Below are positions 62,539 to 64,000 of a DNA stretch of 64,000 nt, one piece after another (the stretch's first letter is position 1; each line of letters begins with the position of its first letter). This stretch comes from Clostridia bacterium. GTDB lineage: Bacteria; Bacillota; Clostridia; Christensenellales; Borkfalkiaceae. A model generated the notes under the pieces. The model was given only the letters and a program-made list of their open reading frames with translations. It was not told the DNA's origin and did not search any database. Location: the NCBI GenBank assembly GCA_017399185.1, contig JAFQEA010000003.1, positions 62,001 to 126,000 on the forward strand, in the 5' to 3' direction. Both the position numbers and the translations under genes were made by a program.

Positions 62539-62717
62539 ATGCTTAAAAAGGGTGATTTACCCCAAAAAGCGCTTTAATAGGGCGGCTTGTTGGCGTTAGG
62601 GCTTGAGCCTATATATGAAGAATTTTTCACATAACTTTAACACAAGTAACGCACTAAAATCCCGGGTGGTTATGATATAATAAACTTGCCTTTAAGGGCT
62701 TTTGGGGGACGTTTTTT

Positions 62718-64000
62718 GTGGTAGATATTAATAGGGGTAAATACTTTAAAAGGATAAACAGGCTTGCAGCCTGGGCGACGTTTTTAACCACGATTTTACT
62801 TTCTGTTTTATGCTTTTCATCCTTTGTTTCTTCAACCGAAAGTGGTAAGCACACCAGGTGGGTTGCAGACTTTGTCAAGGGTATTTTAGGGCAGAATCAA
62901 ACAGATACGATATCTTCAATTTCACTTTCTAAATCCAACGCAGACGGGCACAAGTACAACTACGTTGGGGATAAGTGCATTTTAACCGTAAAGCACAGCC
63001 CAAGCACGGCGAAAGCGGGCATATATACTTTTTCATCAAGTGACGAAAGCGTTGCAACGGTCAATCAGGACGGCGTAGTTACCTTTTTGGATAAAGGCAC
63101 GGTTAAAATAACTGCAACGCTAGGAAGCGACAACGCAATACAAAAAACCTTAAGCCTATCGTGCAGCGGCCCTATGCCAACCGAAAAAACTGCGGTTACG
63201 TTAAAATCAACAAGCTTTAAGGTCGGTCAGACCACGGATATTTTACTTGACAGCGGCAAAACGGCGGCATCGGTGGCAAAATATGAAGTGAGCGACCCTT
63301 CGGTCTTGTACCTTTCGGGGAACGCAGTTTGGGCAGAAAGGGAAGGCACCTGTGACCTTAAGGCCGTTTTTGAAGACGGAACAACCACCCACACCCAAAT
63401 CAACGTACTGCCCAATGCAAAGCTTATTGTTCCAACCGCCTACAACACGGTTGAAGATTTAACCTTTATCGCGGGCGAAAAAATGAACTATAAAAACCTT
63501 ATTGACTCTATCGAGCCGGAAGGTGCAAATAAGCTTACCTTTGTTAAATCTTCAGACGAAAGCGTTGTTAAAATCAGCGGTCAAACCCTGATATTTGAAG
63601 GTGTAGGCCAGGCGGATATCACGCTTGTTTCTGCGGTGTGCCCAAGCATGAGCAAAACATTTACGGTTACCGTTGAAAAAGAAGCCCCAACAAGTCTGAC
63701 TATTGATATGAACGATTACGTGCTTGTCAACAGCAAAGCGGCTTTAAAGGCAAGTCACGACCCTGTTGCTTACGCGACCGACGTAGAGTGGAGTGTGGTT
63801 AAGGGTAACGCAATTATTACCGATGACGGAAACCTTATGACCTATTTCTTTGGTGACGTCACAATCGGCGCAAGAAGCACCTTAAACCCAGAGCTTTACG
63901 TTGAAAAAACAATAAAAGTAAAGCTTTACACAAGCTTTTATATGTTTGTGCGTAAAATTTTAGGGCATTTTTCCCTGTTTGCCGTTCTTGGCTTTGGGCT
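62718..64000 (+). CDS. VanZ-like membrane protein interrupted by Ig-like (Big_2) domains, 3' end missing
   Basis: A GTG at 62718 with GGGGGA eight bases upstream opens a frame that runs off the window (427 codons seen). Residues 15-37 are a membrane helix (WATFLTTILLSVLCFSSFVS). Residues about 60-395 are beta-rich bacterial Ig-like repeats (SSDESVATVNQDGVVTFLDK; SSDESVVKISGQTLIFEG). Then YMFVRKILGHFSLFAVLGFG starts a new helix and contains the VanZ-family signature RKxxHFxxxxxLG. VanZ proteins normally have the FSS motif and the RKxxHF motif close together, so here the Ig domains appear inserted into the first extracytoplasmic loop. VanZ-like proteins are linked to teicoplanin and lipopeptide resistance, but most have unknown roles. 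Confidence 0.8.
   Translation, partial: MVDINRGKYFKRINRLAAWATFLTTILLSVLCFSSFVSSTESGKHTRWVADFVKGILGQNQTDTISSISLSKSNADGHKYNYVGDKCILTVKHSPSTAKAGIYTFSSSDESVATVNQDGVVTFLDKGTVKITATLGSDNAIQKTLSLSCSGPMPTEKTAVTLKSTSFKVGQTTDILLDSGKTAASVAKYEVSDPSVLYLSGNAVWAEREGTCDLKAVFEDGTTTHTQINVLPNAKLIVPTAYNTVEDLTFIAGEKMNYKNLIDSIEPEGANKLTFVKSSDESVVKISGQTLIFEGVGQADITLVSAVCPSMSKTFTVTVEKEAPTSLTIDMNDYVLVNSKAALKASHDPVAYATDVEWSVVKGNAIITDDGNLMTYFFGDVTIGARSTLNPELYVEKTIKVKLYTSFYMFVRKILGHFSLFAVLGFG

Noticed and set aside
1..64000. tRNA, rRNA, CRISPR, prophage or IS elements
   Set aside because: None was seen on either strand: no TpsiC-like GGTTCGAATC stretch in context, no transposase, integrase or phage structural motifs.

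Overview
This window looks like a chromosome segment of a strictly anaerobic, endospore-forming Bacillota of the class Clostridia, probably an uncultured gut member. The evidence is a spoVT-yabM-yabN(mazG)-like cluster, a complete gerA-type germinant-receptor operon, the Clostridial pairings lepA-hemW and dnaE-pfkA, PPi-based energy metabolism, an Fe-S aldo/keto reductase and BspA-like surface lipoproteins. The standard code with TGA stops fits every gene. The exact lineage (something Christensenellales-like) is a guess. No tRNA, rRNA, CRISPR array, transposase or phage gene was seen.

Layout. 1-6 kb: the 5' part of a ferritin-like/VIT1 gene on the minus strand, then spoVT, a SpoVB/YabM flippase, a two-domain MazG (YabN type), a tRNA-dihydrouridine synthase, a degenerate nitrilase-like protein and trmL. 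6-10 kb: gerAA-gerAB-gerAC on the minus strand. 10-13.5 kb: a 26-residue basic peptide, a small membrane protein, mgsA, and a K+-independent proton-pumping pyrophosphatase. 13.9-20.2 kb: two leucine-rich-repeat (BspA) lipoproteins; the first also has a transglutaminase-like domain. Their flanks are full of small palindromes and heptamer repeats. 20.4-30.3 kb: a glycerophosphodiesterase, lepA, hemW, dnaE, an ATP-type phosphofructokinase and a PPi-type phosphofructokinase. 30.5-34.4 kb: a HAD phosphatase with a three-gene glycerol-3-phosphate-dehydrogenase-like redox module. 34.4-41.5 kb: an M3 peptidase, an M6 metalloprotease lipoprotein, a PHP protein, a flavodoxin-like reductase, an Fe-S aldo/keto reductase and thioredoxin. 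42.2-61.2 kb: one uninterrupted 19-kb gene for a 6,323-residue membrane-anchored repeat protein. 61.2-62.4 kb: rpsF-ssb-rpsR behind a structured leader. 62.7-64 kb: a VanZ-like membrane protein whose VanZ domain appears to be split by Ig-like domains; it runs off the window.

Two things stand out. First, the giant protein is built almost entirely from 49-51-residue units. These include twenty consecutive, nearly indel-free units (47859-50801), arrays of ~100-residue double units, and three copies of a ~465-residue block spaced 1,197 and 898 residues apart. Second, a ~27-bp near-palindromic repeat (core GGCCTATAGGYCG) occurs about 18 times between 1.7 and 41.7 kb, in both orientations. Most copies lie between genes, often just before a terminator, but several lie in frame inside protein genes. 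It is absent from the giant gene and from the ribosomal operon.

The genes suggest an anaerobe that recycles pyrophosphate (PPi-phosphofructokinase plus H+-pyrophosphatase) and invests in surface proteins: two BspA proteins, an M6 protease, the giant repeat protein and the Ig/VanZ protein. All assignments come from reading motifs; no database search was run.
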